Shown: positions 40,385 to 50,820, counted from the stretch's first letter. The stretch: DNA of 64,000 bases from Paenisporosarcina sp. FSL H8-0542 (GCF_038632915.1 NZ_CP152050.1:2883001-2947000), one strand, 5' to 3'. The notes: a model not told the origin generated them from the sequence alone. Made by a program: numbers and translations.

Positions 40385-41014
40385 TTATTTTGTTCCGAAC
40401 AAACGGTCACCAGCATCGCCAAGTCCTGGCACGATGTAACCATGGTCGTCCAATTTTTCGTCAAGGGCAGCAATGTAGATATCAACATCAGGGTGTGCTT
40501 GTTGAAGAACCTCTACACCTTCTGGAGCAGCGATTAAGCACATAAATTTAATGCTTTTTGCACCGCGGTTTTTCAAAGCATTGATTGCAACAAGTGCAGA
40601 TCCACCCGTTGCAAGCATTGGATCAACTAATATAAAATCACGCTCTTCAACGTCCGCTGGGAGCTTCACATAATATTCGATAGGCTGTAAAGTTTCTGGA
40701 TCACGGTATAAGCCGATATGTCCGACTTTAGCCGCTGGGATTAATGTTAAAATACCGTCTACCATACCGATACCGGCACGCAAAATTGGCACGATGCCTA
40801 ATTTTTTACCAGATAAAACTTTTGCTTTAGCTGTTGTTACTGGCGTTTCTACTTCAACATCATCAAGAGGCATATCGCGTGTAATTTCAAAAGCCATCAA
40901 TGTTGCTACTTCATCTACCAATTCGCGAAATTCTTTCGTACCCGTCTTCTTGTCACGGATGTATGTTAATTTATGTTGGATCAATGGATGATCAAATACG
41001 TATACTTTTCCCAT
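40385..41014 (-). CDS. upp: Uracil phosphoribosyltransferase
   Basis: 209 residues from ATG 41014 (GGAG, 8 bases). Salvages uracil with PRPP to UMP. Signatures: [21 protein letters not shown] split at the N-terminus, [11 protein letters not shown] near 82, and the PRPP loop [15 protein letters not shown] near 131. Precedes mnaA by 19 bases, so probably cotranscribed. Confidence 0.97.
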   Translation of the reverse strand: MGKVYVFDHPLIQHKLTYIRDKKTGTKEFRELVDEVATLMAFEITRDMPLDDVEVETPVTTAKAKVLSGKKLGIVPILRAGIGMVDGILTLIPAAKVGHIGLYRDPETLQPIEYYVKLPADVEERDFILVDPMLATGGSALVAINALKNRGAKSIKFMCLIAAPEGVEVLQQAHPDVDIYIAALDEKLDDHGYIVPGLGDAGDRLFGTK

Positions 41015-41145
41015 TTTGTCCTCTCCTTTAACGTTCAAACTTTATCTATTATAGCAGAAAAAAACGGTTACGCTCGACTCCCTTCATATTTACATTTTTA
41101 AGAAAGTTTCGTTTATATGACAAGATGATTGATTGAAAGGTTCCT

Positions 41146-41222
41146 TTCCAATTGGAGAGGAGTGTTTATTCCCTCTCTTATTTTGATTTGTTCCCTTTCG
41201 CGAATGTTTATTCCTTTTATAT
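41146..41222. repeat. Family-B array, copy 3, inverted
   Basis: Read on the minus strand: GGAATAAACATTCGCGAAAG, GGAACAAATCAAAATAAGAGA, GGAATAAACACTCC, spaced 20-21 bases. It lies about 160 bases past the end of the permease gene. Nothing else is seen in 41015-41385 except a weak hairpin (AAGCACCA..TGGTGCCTT, 41338-41371). Confidence 0.7.
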
Positions 41223-41385
41223 AATTTATTTGAATTCTCAATACATGCACACCAAGTTTTTCCTAATGGAAATTACCTTATAATGTATTTAACCCTATTT
41301 TTATCCTTTCAAATCATGTCTGTCGAAAAAATAAGAAAAGCACCACAGACTAATCGTCCATGGTGCCTTAAAATTCCACACTATT

Positions 41386-42771
41386 TTACTTCGTGTGATG
41401 GGCTCGGTTCTTTTTGTGGAACCCTTTTCCATAATAATAAACTGTTAAGAAAACTAGCCATAGTGGCCCAACAACAAGTGCGATTCTTGTATCCGGGGAA
41501 TATGCCATTACAACGATAACAAACACTAGGAAAGCAAGTGCAATATAAGATGTGATCGGGAAGAAAGGAACTTTGTATTTCAGTTTTGCTTTCTCCGCAG
41601 GTTTTAGTTTCTTACGGAATTGGATTTGAGAAACCAAAATAATCCCCCACGTCCAGATAGCACCGAAAGTTGCGATGCTCGTTACCCATGTAAATACTTT
41701 AGCCGGCACTATATAATTCAAAATTACCCCAACCAGTAAAACTATTGCTGTTGCAATAACGGCTTTTCCTGGAACACCGTTTCTTGTCAGGTTTGCAAAT
41801 TTCTTTGGAGCTTCACCGTGTTCTGCTAAGTTAAACAACATTCTTCCAGTACTGAAAATCCCACTGTTACAAGAAGATAGTGCTGCTGTCAAAATAACGA
41901 AGTTGATGATACCAGCTGCGCCCGGAATACCGATTTGTTCAAATGCCATTACAAACGGGCTTCCTTTTGATCCGATTTCCTCCCATGGATAAATGGACAT
42001 GATGACAAATAGTGCCCCTACATAGAAAATCAAAATGCGCCAGAAAACCGAATCAATCGCTTTTGCAAGCGATTTCTCTGGATTTTTGACTTCTCCAGCT
42101 GTTACACCAATCATTTCAATACCAAGGAAAGCAAACATAACCATTTGCAGAGATAATAAAAGTCCTTCAATTCCGTTCGGGAAGAAGCCCCCGTGTTCCC
42201 ATAAATTACTGATACCGGTTGCGATGCCCCCGTTACCAATACCAAATACAATCATGCCTGCCCCAATAAAGATCATCGCGATAATCGTGACGATTTTAAT
42301 TAAAGCAAACCAGAACTCCAATTCACCATACGCTTTGACTGCTAAAAAGTTAATCGAAGCCATTGCAACTAATGCTGCTAAAGCCCAAATCCAGCGCGGC
42401 GTGTCTGGATACCAGTATTCCATATAAATACCAACAGCCGTGATTTCGGCCATACAAGTTACGACCCATAAGAACCAATAATTCCATCCAGTTATGTATC
42501 CTGCCAACGGTCCTAAGTAATCACGTGCGTATTTACTAAACGAACCCGCTACTGGTTTGTGAATAGCCATTTCCCCAAGTGCTCTCATAATAAAGAACAT
42601 CATCATCCCGGCGAATGCATATCCAAATAAAATACTCGGTCCTGCTAACTTTATTGCAGTTGCAGATCCAAGAAACAGTCCTACTCCGATGGCTGCTCCT
42701 AAAGACATCAGTGTTATATGCCTTTCTTCAAGCCCCCGTTGAAGACCTTTTGGTTGCGTCTTGCCCTTCAT
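41386..42771 (-). CDS. Amino acid permease, AAT family of the APC superfamily
   Basis: 461 residues with about 12 membrane helices; proton-driven amino acid uptake. N-terminal family signature LEERHITLMSLGAAIGVGLF near residue 14 and the helix 3 region GEMAIHKPVAGSFSKYA near 66 are typical of the CycA/ProY/GabP/AapA group. The substrate cannot be told from sequence by eye. Monocistronic. GGGGGATT precedes ATG 42771. Confidence 0.9.
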   Translation of the reverse strand: MKGKTQPKGLQRGLEERHITLMSLGAAIGVGLFLGSATAIKLAGPSILFGYAFAGMMMFFIMRALGEMAIHKPVAGSFSKYARDYLGPLAGYITGWNYWFLWVVTCMAEITAVGIYMEYWYPDTPRWIWALAALVAMASINFLAVKAYGELEFWFALIKIVTIIAMIFIGAGMIVFGIGNGGIATGISNLWEHGGFFPNGIEGLLLSLQMVMFAFLGIEMIGVTAGEVKNPEKSLAKAIDSVFWRILIFYVGALFVIMSIYPWEEIGSKGSPFVMAFEQIGIPGAAGIINFVILTAALSSCNSGIFSTGRMLFNLAEHGEAPKKFANLTRNGVPGKAVIATAIVLLVGVILNYIVPAKVFTWVTSIATFGAIWTWGIILVSQIQFRKKLKPAEKAKLKYKVPFFPITSYIALAFLVFVIVVMAYSPDTRIALVVGPLWLVFLTVYYYGKGFHKKNRAHHTK

Positions 42772-43029
42772 ATTTAAATCCCCCTTAGTTCTTCTGTTCT
42801 TCGTGATGAAAAATAGTTTTTCAATTTATAATACTCTTTTAAAATAAGTATTATATAAATATAAAACATTTCTAATAGTTTGACTAGTTACATATGTGCT
42901 AGTAGCAAGCGACGATTTTACTATTCAAAATAGATGAATATGCCTCCCACACTATATTTTGGTAATTATTCCCCAAACTTTACGGTCTTGAGGTAATGGT
43001 AGGAATACCCCAATATCACTCGGCTGAAC

Positions 43030-43049
43030 ATTATTTTAGCCAAAATAAT
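43030..43049. promoter_or_regulatory. Dyad upstream of the permease
   Basis: ATTATTTT-agcc-AAAATAAT. Possible operator, 259 bases from the permease start; not a recognised consensus. The rest of 42772-43113 is AT-rich with no gene. Confidence 0.3.
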
Positions 43050-43113
43050 TTCTAATATTGAATTACTATTATAGTATTTCAATATTTCAAATAGAATGAT
43101 TTTCCATAAAAAA

Positions 43114-43144
43114 GAAGGGCTTCTCCAAATGGGAGAAGTCCTTC
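43114..43144 (-). terminator. Terminator of the rpiB-ywlG-glyA operon
   Basis: GAAGGGCTTCTCC..GGAGAAGTCCTTC hairpin followed by TTTTTTATGG on the minus strand. Confidence 0.85.
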
Positions 43145-43170
43145 AATACATTATGCAAAAATCAATTCTT

Positions 43171-44409
43171 CTATACCTGATAAAGAGGGAACTTAGAAGT
43201 AAGTTCTGCTACTCGTTCAGCCGCTTCTTTATGAACTGCTTCGTCTTCGTGGTTTTTCAATAATTTCGACATGATTGACGCGATTTCTTTCATTTCTGGT
43301 TCTTTGAAACCACGAGATGTTACAGCTGGTGTTCCAATTCGGATACCTGAAGTAACGAATGGGCTTTCTTTATCGAAAGGAATCGTATTTTTGTTCACTG
43401 TAATGCCAACCTCGTCCAATAACTTTTCTGCTACTTTACCAGTTAAGTTCAAAGACTTTAAGTTAACGAGCAGTAAGTGATTGTCCGTGCCGCCTGAAAC
43501 AACATCAATGCCTTCATCAATTAAGCAGTTAGATAATGCTTTCGCATTTTTGACCACTTGTTGAATATACGTTTTGAATTCAGGTTGTTGTGCTTCTCCA
43601 AATGCTACTGCTTTCGAAGCGATTACATGCATCAATGGACCACCTTGAATCCCCGGGAAAATTGTTTTATCAATTTTCTTCGCAAATTCTTCGGTTGTAA
43701 GAATCAATCCGCCACGTGGGCCACGAAGTGTTTTGTGTGTCGTTGACGTTACAAAGTGAGCATGAGGTACTGGATTTGGATGCTCTCCAGCTGCTACTAA
43801 GCCAGCAATGTGAGCCATATCAACCATTAAGTACGCTCCTACTTCATCTGCAATTTCACGGAATTTAGCAAAATCAAGTGTACGTGAATACGCGCTTGCT
43901 CCAGCAACAATCATTTTTGGTTTATGTTGCAAGGCTTTTTCGCGCACATCCGAGTAATCGATTGTTTCAGTCATTTCGTCCACACCGTATTCAACGAATT
44001 TATATTGAATCCCGCTGAAGTTGACCGAAGAACCATGCGTCAAGTGACCGCCATGGGATAAATTCATTCCCAAAACCGTGTCGCCTTGCTCAAGTACAGT
44101 CATGTAAACCGCCATATTTGCTTGAGAGCCAGAATGTGGTTGCACGTTCGCATGTTCCGCTCCAAAAATTTCTTTCAAACGGTCACGCGCAATGTTTTCC
44201 ACTACGTCTACGTGTTCACAGCCACCATAATAACGTTTTCCTGGGTAGCCTTCTGCATATTTATTCGTTAATACAGATCCTTGAGCTTCCATTACTGCTT
44301 CTGAAACAAAGTTTTCAGATGCAATTAATTCGATATTCCCTTGTTGACGTGTTTTTTCAGCAGTCATTGCTTCAAAAATAGCTTTGTCTTGCTCAGCAAT
44401 CTTCTTCAT
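43171..44409 (-). CDS. glyA: Serine hydroxymethyltransferase
   Basis: 412 residues; PLP enzyme making glycine and methylene-THF from serine. [14 protein letters not shown] near residue 23, [12 protein letters not shown] near 55, and the PLP lysine in [14 protein letters not shown] near 225. AAAGGGGAT upstream of ATG 44409. Downstream of ywlG and rpiB in one apparent operon. Confidence 0.98.
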   Translation of the reverse strand: MKKIAEQDKAIFEAMTAEKTRQQGNIELIASENFVSEAVMEAQGSVLTNKYAEGYPGKRYYGGCEHVDVVENIARDRLKEIFGAEHANVQPHSGSQANMAVYMTVLEQGDTVLGMNLSHGGHLTHGSSVNFSGIQYKFVEYGVDEMTETIDYSDVREKALQHKPKMIVAGASAYSRTLDFAKFREIADEVGAYLMVDMAHIAGLVAAGEHPNPVPHAHFVTSTTHKTLRGPRGGLILTTEEFAKKIDKTIFPGIQGGPLMHVIASKAVAFGEAQQPEFKTYIQQVVKNAKALSNCLIDEGIDVVSGGTDNHLLLVNLKSLNLTGKVAEKLLDEVGITVNKNTIPFDKESPFVTSGIRIGTPAVTSRGFKEPEMKEIASIMSKLLKNHEDEAVHKEAAERVAELTSKFPLYQV

Positions 44410-44430
44410 GTGTCCATATCCCCTTTATGT

Positions 44431-44982
44431 CTACTTGATTTTATATACTGCTCGCTCTCCGCCGATGAGTTTCGGACGGGTAGTAGCGAGTGTGACAATC
44501 GCTTCACCAATTTGTTTTACAGATGTTCGGATCGGCACTGCTACAGGCTTGATGTGCATGCCGATCAAAGTTTGTCCAATATCGATGCCACCATGGGCTT
44601 TTACTTGCTCGACCACAACCGGATCATTGAAATGTGTATAGGCGTAGGCAGACATGGAACCTCCCGCTTTTTGAACTGGAATGACATTTACCGGTTCTAG
44701 ACCATAGGTATGTGCCGTTTGTCTTTCCATCGTTAGCGCTCGGTTAATATGTTCGCATCCTTGAAAAGCTAAATGAATCTCATGCTTGCTTGCAAATGCT
44801 TGCAACGGTTCGAATAAGCTTTCCGCCACTTCAAGCCCTCCTGCCGAGCCAATTCGTTTTCCAACAATCTCAGAGGTCGAGCAACCGATAACAATGATTT
44901 GCCCTGGTGTGAACGTGACTTGTGTCGCAAACTCACTGAGCAATTGTTCGAGTTGCGGCTGCCACATTGTGTGTGCATCCAT
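44431..44982 (-). CDS. ywlG: TIGR01440/DUF436 family protein YwlG
   Basis: 183 residues; conserved Firmicute protein of unknown function. IIVIGCSTSEIVGKRIGSAG near residue 31, FQGCEHINRALTMER near 73 and VPVQKAGGSMSAYAY-type motif (PVQKAGGSMSAYAYTHF) near 104 are characteristic. Two conserved Cys are visible. GAGGAG precedes ATG 44982. Lies between rpiB and glyA as in B. subtilis. Confidence 0.9.
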   Translation of the reverse strand: MDAHTMWQPQLEQLLSEFATQVTFTPGQIIVIGCSTSEIVGKRIGSAGGLEVAESLFEPLQAFASKHEIHLAFQGCEHINRALTMERQTAHTYGLEPVNVIPVQKAGGSMSAYAYTHFNDPVVVEQVKAHGGIDIGQTLIGMHIKPVAVPIRTSVKQIGEAIVTLATTRPKLIGGERAVYKIK

Positions 44983-44996
44983 ATGACCAAACTCCT

Positions 44997-45437
44997 CTAT
45001 TTGTTTTCGAGTTCTGAAAGTTTTGCGACGCGACGTTCGTGACGTCCACCTTCAAATTCGCTTTCCAACCATGTTTTCACAATTTCACGAGCCAGGCCGC
45101 CACCAATTACGCGTTCGCCCATTGCTAATATATTGGAATCATTATGGCCACGTGTCGCTTTTGCGCTGAACACATCGTGAACCAATGCACATCGGATTCC
45201 TTTGATTTTATTGGCTGCAATTGACATGCCAATACCTGTACCGCAAATTAAGATGCCTCGGTCAAATTTCCCAGTAGCAACCCCCTCTGAAACAGGTCCT
45301 GCATAGTCCGGATAATCGACTGAATCGCTCGTTTGTGGACCGAAATCCTGATATGTGTGTCCCAGCTCGTCAAGTAAAGAAGTAATTTCTTTACGCAAAG
45401 TATTGCCCCCGTGATCGGAAGATATCGCGATATTCAT
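44997..45437 (-). CDS. rpiB: Ribose-5-phosphate isomerase B
   Basis: 146 residues; RpiB/LacAB fold. ISSDHGGNTLRKEI at the N-terminus, GILICGTGIGMSIAANKIKGIR split near residue 65 with the catalytic Cys in ICGTGIG, and HNDSNILAMGERVIGGG near 98. Start ATG 45437 with GAGGG upstream. Interconverts ribose-5-P and ribulose-5-P; specificity for other aldoses is not excluded. Confidence 0.93.
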   Translation of the reverse strand: MNIAISSDHGGNTLRKEITSLLDELGHTYQDFGPQTSDSVDYPDYAGPVSEGVATGKFDRGILICGTGIGMSIAANKIKGIRCALVHDVFSAKATRGHNDSNILAMGERVIGGGLAREIVKTWLESEFEGGRHERRVAKLSELENK

Positions 45438-45542
45438 TTCAGTCCCTCATTTCTATTCATATTCGCTTTTATCTTACCATTTTTACTAAGAAAAGCGCAA
45501 AGTGCCTTTCTAGCCATTCTTTGATTTGGGTTAACTTGAATT

Positions 45543-45624
45543 CGTAAGGGGATATGGAGGAATCAGAGGTGGTTTTCTTTATTTCATTGGCGCATATCTC
45601 CATTTCGAAGTTGTTTATCTAGAA
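45543..45624. repeat. Family-A array, copy 4
   Basis: Four 21-base units: GATATGGAGGAATC.., GTTTTCTTTATTTC.., CATATCTCCATTTC.., TTTATCTAGAAATG... A decayed version of the array near 12 kb. Confidence 0.65.
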
Positions 45625-45667
45625 ATGAAGCCTGCCGTCTCCTTAAGTTAACTTGCCAACGAGACTT

Positions 45668-45780
45668 GTTTGAGCGATAAATCATTCAATTTGATTGATA
45701 AATCTCCAGGTTGAGTGATAAATCTCTAGATTGATCAATAAACTAGCCAGTTTGAGCGTTAAATTTTTCACAAACGAAAA
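45668..45780. repeat. Intergenic 20-21-bp periodic array, family C
   Basis: Five consecutive units of 20-21 bases built on TTGAGYGATAAATC: TTTGAGCGATAAATC.., TTTGATTGATAAATC.., TTGAGTGATAAATC.., TTGATCAATAAACT.., TTTGAGCGTTAAAT... It lies beyond the 3' end of ywlE; the flank AGGAGCGTAGCGAAAACAAA near 45840 resembles that of family B at 15.78 kb. Confidence 0.75.
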
Positions 45781-45924
45781 AGACAGCAAAAACTTGTCTC
45801 ACAAGTCTACTTGTTGTGAGATATCACTTCTTCAAAACAGGAGCGTAGCGAAAACAAAACTATTAAATCTTAAAACCTGAAAATCTAGCTTTACAAAAAA
45901 ACAGCTCCCAATCATTAAGAGCCG

Positions 45925-46368
45925 TCATTGTTCTTCATTTAATTTTGAATGTAATTCATTCGTCAGTTGAGTGAGCTCCTGGAAAGTTTGACGGTACATG
46001 TACACGTCACCGCCAAATGGATCGGACACGTCGTGGGAACCGTATGGGCGTACGTATTCTTTCAAGGTGAATATTTTGTCTGCAGCAAAAGGAAAAGCTT
46101 GCATGATTAGTTGCTTATGTGCAGAGGTCATGGTCAATACAAGGTCTGCCCAGCGTACATCCTCTCCACTTACCTGACGGGAATAGTGTGTGAAATCAAT
46201 GCCGGCTTCACGAATGACTTGTTTGGCATTTTCCGAAATGTCACCATCGTCCATTGCATAGATTCCTGCTGAACGTACGTGCATTCCTTCTTTATTATGA
46301 GATTGGAATATTGCTTCCGCCATCGGACTGCGGCAAGTATTTCCTGTACATATGAAATAGATGTTCAC
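45925..46368 (-). CDS. ywlE: Protein arginine phosphatase (low-molecular-weight PTP fold)
   Basis: 147 residues from GTG 46368 (GAGGG, 8 bases). Catalytic P-loop CTGNTCRSP at residue 7 and general acid in SDPFGGD near 118. The Thr in the middle of the P-loop (CTGNTCR rather than CxGNICR) is the residue reported to set phosphoarginine specificity in YwlE, so it should oppose McsB kinase in protein quality control. A general tyrosine phosphatase is the alternative. Confidence 0.9.
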   Translation of the reverse strand: MNIYFICTGNTCRSPMAEAIFQSHNKEGMHVRSAGIYAMDDGDISENAKQVIREAGIDFTHYSRQVSGEDVRWADLVLTMTSAHKQLIMQAFPFAADKIFTLKEYVRPYGSHDVSDPFGGDVYMYRQTFQELTQLTNELHSKLNEEQ

Positions 46369-46377
46369 GTGAATCCC

Positions 46378-46869
46378 TCATTTATTTAGCAAAGTGAGCA
46401 ATCCCATCAACATGAGACATACTCCTGATATGCGTGTTAGCAATGGTCCTTTGATCAGTTTGCTTTTTAGCGCAACATATGAAAACGCTAAAGCGAAAAA
46501 GCCGGCACTGAATAAGAAAAACCACTTTTGTAATTGAAGCATACCAAAAGAAAGGCTAACTGAAAAGGTATCAATGCTGACAACAATGGCAAGAAAAATG
46601 GGGGGAATGAGTGTGGATTTTGGTTTTTGTTGATATAAGCATAAATGAACACCTGTAAGAAATAAAAGAATACTGGAGATGAAACGTCCACCTTCAACGA
46701 TGAACGAGGTAACCCACTCTCCTGCTAGAAACCCGAGGAGCGGGAAAATCATATGTAAAATTCCTGTCCAGATGGCAAGGATGAGCGGGAAGCGGATTTT
46801 TGGTAATACACTATAAAGTGCGACGACATCCAGTGCGGTAAGTAGCCCCGCAAGCATTTCTGTAGACAA
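46378..46869 (-). CDS. MntP-like manganese efflux protein with an altered first motif
   Basis: 163 residues, TTG start (GGGAGA, 9 bases), about six hydrophobic segments. Position between tsaC and ywlE is that of B. subtilis ywlD/mntP. The second half-repeat keeps VSIDTFSVSLSFGM, but the first reads LTALDVVALYSVL instead of the usual ALGMDAFSVSLG. Fewer acidic/polar membrane residues might change ion specificity or activity. Assigned by context and partial motif. Confidence 0.65.
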   Translation of the reverse strand: MSTEMLAGLLTALDVVALYSVLPKIRFPLILAIWTGILHMIFPLLGFLAGEWVTSFIVEGGRFISSILLFLTGVHLCLYQQKPKSTLIPPIFLAIVVSIDTFSVSLSFGMLQLQKWFFLFSAGFFALAFSYVALKSKLIKGPLLTRISGVCLMLMGLLTLLNK

Positions 46870-46926
46870 TGAAAAAATCTCCCCCCTCTATTGCACTGCT
46901 TCTAGCTTATGCAAAAAAGGAAGAGA

Positions 46927-47961
46927 TTAGGAGTGCCACCAGTTGCCATCGGCTGCTTTTTCTAGACGATTGAAAATGGCTGCACCAACACCTGTTTTTT
47001 CAGGTACCGTAACGAGTATCATATCAGCCGTTGTTTCATCGCACGAACGTAAATGTGCGTATAAATGTTGTGCAGAAGTTTCGAGATTTTGTTGATCGCC
47101 GAGCGAAAAGAACCAGTCTGCCCCTCCTTGACTGAATTCATCTGTAGCGAGTAAAGCAACTTTTTGTTGGTTCATATGTATTGTCTGAATGGCTTTCTTT
47201 ACCGAGTTCACATCTGGTTGAATTAAATACACTGGCGCATCAGGTGCATAATGTGCATATTTCATGCCAGGTGCCCGTGGTACGGATGCTTCATCCACTT
47301 TGGTTGTTTCTGGTTCAATTACTTCGCCAATAACTTCCCGTAGCATGTGCGCTGTAACTCCGCCTGGACGCAGGATCACGGGTGGATCAACAGTAAAATC
47401 CACAACGGTTGATTCAAGTCCGATTCCGGTAGCCCCGCCATCTAAGATGAGAGGAATTCGTCCGTTCAAATCTTTCTCCACATGCAGAGCAGTCGTTGGG
47501 CTTGGTTTACCGCTGCGGTTTGCACTTGGTGCGGCAACGGGGTGATTAAGCATGGTCAGTAATTCCAGTGCAACTGGATGATCAGGCATGCGTAATCCTA
47601 CTGTTGATAATCCAGCGGTTACATTCGGAGCAAACGTATTCGGTTTTGCGTCTAAAATCAGTGTTAATGGACCCGGCCAAAACGCTTTGATGCACGCATC
47701 TGCTTTTTCTGGAACAGAAGTGACGTATTTTACGATGTCGTAAGCTTTACCAACATGAACAATCAATGGGTTATCGGAAGGTCTGCCTTTTGCCTCGAAG
47801 ATTTTCGCGACTGCTTGTTCATCCGTAGCAATGGCTCCCAAACCGTAAACTGTTTCAGTCGGAAATGCGACAACTTCACCAGACATTAATTTTTCCACAG
47901 CTTGTGAATAAACTTCGATTTTATTCACATTGTTATCCACAATGAGTTTTTTCGTTTCCAT
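46927..47961 (-). CDS. tsaC: L-threonylcarbamoyladenylate synthase (Sua5 type)
   Basis: 344 residues; makes threonylcarbamoyl-AMP for tRNA t6A. N-terminal YrdC domain: FPTETVYGLGAIATDEQA near residue 35, KGRPSDNPLIVHV near 58, MPDHPVALELL and APSANRSGKPSPT near 138. The C-terminal ~115 residues form the Sua5 domain (PRAPGMKYAHYAPDAPVYL at its start). GAAAGGAG precedes ATG 47961. Confidence 0.95.
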   Translation of the reverse strand: METKKLIVDNNVNKIEVYSQAVEKLMSGEVVAFPTETVYGLGAIATDEQAVAKIFEAKGRPSDNPLIVHVGKAYDIVKYVTSVPEKADACIKAFWPGPLTLILDAKPNTFAPNVTAGLSTVGLRMPDHPVALELLTMLNHPVAAPSANRSGKPSPTTALHVEKDLNGRIPLILDGGATGIGLESTVVDFTVDPPVILRPGGVTAHMLREVIGEVIEPETTKVDEASVPRAPGMKYAHYAPDAPVYLIQPDVNSVKKAIQTIHMNQQKVALLATDEFSQGGADWFFSLGDQQNLETSAQHLYAHLRSCDETTADMILVTVPEKTGVGAAIFNRLEKAADGNWWHS

Positions 47962-48043
47962 GCGATATTTCTCCTTTCTATTAGGATAATGTGTTAGTTA
48001 TGCACATGTTGTTGATAACCATGTGTGTAAATGTGTATAACTC

Positions 48044-48619
48044 TTACCAAAACTTGCTTTTTATCCACTCCCATGTCCAAAACTTCACAGGCTCTTCTTC
48101 TATCACTTCTTCTTCTTCTTCTTGATAACATACCTTTGGAAATAATGCGCACCACCAGTTGTCACCTTTGCCACTTCCGATTGTCACAACAAGTGATTGG
48201 TGAAAATCTTGTGCATAAAAGTAAGTGCCATCTGTTTTTGGTGGAATCAATGCTTTTGCCAAGCTGATATGGATTGCCTGTTTTGTGAAAGCTTGTGCTT
48301 TTAACGTGATTTCCGTAGATAGCTCATTCAATTCTTTTTCAAGTTGTGCCGTTGTTTGTACGCTGGCAGCTGCTTTTTCAAGAAGTGGTTGAATTTCTTG
48401 CTGAATTAACGATTTGATTTGTTGATCTTCGCTTGTGTTGCTGTTTGCAACAATTCTTATTTGAATAGCGTCTGCTGGTACTGCCTCGGCTGCACCGCTA
48501 ATAACTGGCAATAAAAATAGTAATGTTTGAATGAGTAAGAGCGACAGGATGAGTTCAATCCATGGAGACCGCTTCGTTTGCTGTTCTTCGTTTCTGAAAA
48601 TCTCGTAATCTTGTATCAC
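48044..48619 (-). CDS. spoIIR: Stage II sporulation protein SpoIIR
   Basis: 191 residues from GTG 48619 (AAGGGGG). Forespore-secreted signal that triggers SpoIIGA processing of pro-sigma-E. N-terminal membrane/signal segment (WIELILSLLLIQTLLFLLP), IRIVANSNTSEDQQIK near residue 52 and the diagnostic GKGDNWWCALFPKVCY near 148. The acidic C-terminal extension (EEEEEVIEEE) is variable in the family. Confidence 0.93.
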   Translation of the reverse strand: MIQDYEIFRNEEQQTKRSPWIELILSLLLIQTLLFLLPVISGAAEAVPADAIQIRIVANSNTSEDQQIKSLIQQEIQPLLEKAAASVQTTAQLEKELNELSTEITLKAQAFTKQAIHISLAKALIPPKTDGTYFYAQDFHQSLVVTIGSGKGDNWWCALFPKVCYQEEEEEVIEEEPVKFWTWEWIKSKFW

Positions 48620-48663
48620 TGTTCATTCCCCCTTGACATCATTGTGGACAAGGTGTTGATAGT

Positions 48664-49530
48664 TTATTCACGAATCTCACAGAAAATCATTCTTTCTTTT
48701 CCGTTTATATCTTTTACTATATCAACTTGAGCAGTTGGGAACGATTTTTGGAAGAAAGATTGGACAGCGGGACCTTGCGCATAGCCGATTTCCAGACCAA
48801 TCAGTGCAGGTCGATTCATGATTGCAGGGAGTTCTACAGCTAACCTTTTATATAACTGAAGTCCTTCTTCATCAGCAAAAAGAGCACTATGAGGTTCATA
48901 GTTTAATACAGTATCTGATAGAGTCGTAGCTTCTTCGTGTGCAATATAAGGAGGGTTAGATAATACGATATCCCACTTTTCATTGGCAATAGGAGCGGTT
49001 AAATCACCAAGCTTGAATGTGATGTCTGCATCAAGTTCAGCTGCGTTTGCTTGCGCCACTTTCAGTGCCTGTGGGGATAAATCGGTTGCTGTGACTTGTA
49101 AAGCAGGAACTACAGCCTTCATTGTAATGGCGATTGCCCCACTGCCTGTCCCAATATCCGCAAGATTTAACTCCGTTTTATTGTTGAACAAATGCTTTAT
49201 ACGGGCAGTCGTTTCCACAATAAGTTCTTCCGTCTCAGGGCGTGGAATAAGAACATGTTCATTGACAGAGAACGTTCGACCATAAAATTCTTCCGACCCG
49301 ATAATGTATTGAACAGGCTTTCCGTCTTTGTGCTGTTCAATAAGTGACCAATACTGATTGAATTGGCTGTCTGAAATTTCTTCACGCATATCCATGAGTA
49401 ACTGGACGTGTGTTTTATTTAAAACATGTTGTAGCAACATACGCGCGACAGGTTCTTCTCGACCGTTTTCTATTAAAAAAGACGAGGCTCGCGCGAGAGC
49501 CTCGTATACATATTTACACATTGGTTTCAT
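48664..49530 (-). CDS. prmC: Release factor glutamine methyltransferase
   Basis: 288 residues (285 if it starts at the second Met, 49521). Methylates the GGQ glutamine of RF1/RF2. SAM site [16 protein letters not shown] near residue 118, catalytic [11 protein letters not shown] near 186 and [11 protein letters not shown] near 91. The start overlaps the end of prfA by 17 bases, giving direct coupling to its substrate gene. Confidence 0.95.
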   Translation of the reverse strand: MKPMCKYVYEALARASSFLIENGREEPVARMLLQHVLNKTHVQLLMDMREEISDSQFNQYWSLIEQHKDGKPVQYIIGSEEFYGRTFSVNEHVLIPRPETEELIVETTARIKHLFNNKTELNLADIGTGSGAIAITMKAVVPALQVTATDLSPQALKVAQANAAELDADITFKLGDLTAPIANEKWDIVLSNPPYIAHEEATTLSDTVLNYEPHSALFADEEGLQLYKRLAVELPAIMNRPALIGLEIGYAQGPAVQSFFQKSFPTAQVDIVKDINGKERMIFCEIRE

Positions 49531-50593
49531 TCATGCGCTCAAGTCTTTCGGATTGGTCCGTCATTATGAGAACATTCACGATTTCATCGAGTTTACCTTC
49601 CATGATTTGATCCAATTTTTGAATGGTCAATCCAACGCGGTGGTCGGTCACGCGATTTTGTGGATAGTTGTATGTGCGAATTCGTTCTGAACGGTCTCCT
49701 GAACCGACTGCAGATTTACGGACAGCGTCATACTCAGCCTGTGCTTCTTGACGGAATTTATCTGCAACACGTGCGCGAAGAACCGTCATGGCTTTAGCTT
49801 TGTTTTTAATTTGTGATTTTTCATCTTGGCAAGTTACTACTGTGCCAGTCGGAATATGTGTTAGACGAACAGCTGACATTGTTGTATTAACGGACTGACC
49901 GCCGGCACCTGAAGATGCATACGTATCTGTACGAATATCATTTTCATGAATTTCTACATCTACTTCTTCCACTTCTGGAAGACATGCAACGGTTGCTGTC
50001 GACGTATGAATGCGTCCACCAGACTCCGTTTCAGGAACACGTTGAACACGGTGAGCACCGTTTTCATATTTCATTTTCGAGTACGCTCCGTTACCGTTAA
50101 TCATGAAGATCACTTCTTTATAGCCACCAATTCCAGTAGGAGAAGCATCCATAATTTCAATTTTCCAGCCTTGCGTGTCTGCATAGCGGCTGTACATGCG
50201 GAATAAGTTCCCTGCAAATAGAGCAGCTTCGTCTCCACCGGCAGCTCCACGAATTTCCATGATTACGTTCTTTTCATCATTCGGGTCTTTCGGAATCAAT
50301 AACAGTTTCAAACGTTCTTCCAGCTCTTCAATTTGAGCCGCCAAATCGTTCATTTCTTCTTTCACCATTTCACGCATATCTGCATCGAGCTTATCGTCAA
50401 GCATGGCTCTCGCATCAGCATGCTGCTCTTTGACTTGTTTGTATTCACGGTATGCATTGACCGTATCTTGTAAGTCCGACTGTTCTTTCGAAAGCGTACG
50501 TAGTTTATTCATATCATTAACAATCTCAGGGTCACTGAGCAATTCATTTAAGCGGTCATATCGGTCTTCTACCGATTGTAAGCGATCAAACAT
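49514..50593 (-). CDS. prfA: Peptide chain release factor 1
   Basis: 359 residues; reads UAA and UAG. GGQ loop in [20 protein letters not shown] near residue 230, [19 protein letters not shown] near 116, and the codon-recognition region [17 protein letters not shown] near 183. GAGGTGAAAG precedes ATG 50593. Followed by overlapping prmC. Confidence 0.97.
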   Translation of the reverse strand: MFDRLQSVEDRYDRLNELLSDPEIVNDMNKLRTLSKEQSDLQDTVNAYREYKQVKEQHADARAMLDDKLDADMREMVKEEMNDLAAQIEELEERLKLLLIPKDPNDEKNVIMEIRGAAGGDEAALFAGNLFRMYSRYADTQGWKIEIMDASPTGIGGYKEVIFMINGNGAYSKMKYENGAHRVQRVPETESGGRIHTSTATVACLPEVEEVDVEIHENDIRTDTYASSGAGGQSVNTTMSAVRLTHIPTGTVVTCQDEKSQIKNKAKAMTVLRARVADKFRQEAQAEYDAVRKSAVGSGDRSERIRTYNYPQNRVTDHRVGLTIQKLDQIMEGKLDEIVNVLIMTDQSERLERMNETNV

Positions 50594-50687
50594 ACTTTCA
50601 CCTCATCCGTTCATGTGATTAACAGTATAATTATATAGAAAAAGAGGCGAAATTGCCACTACAGCTTAGCTGGATATAACGTAAAGG

Positions 50688-50716
50688 AATCTGCTCCCTT
50701 TCCGCAGACGAACCGG
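50688..50716. repeat. Short dispersed repeat, mate of 21978-22012
   Basis: GGAATCTGCTCCCTTTCC-GCAGACGAACCGGC; differs from the copy at 21978 at a few positions. Lies in the prfA-tdk gap. Confidence 0.55.
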
Positions 50717-50820
50717 CAAAGAGTGCTGTTGAAATTGAAAATCAAACGAAAGAGTACATTTTCGTCTAGCAAAAGAACAGTATTGTTTTACAAAGCCAAA
50801 AAGAAAAAGAGCAGCAATCG

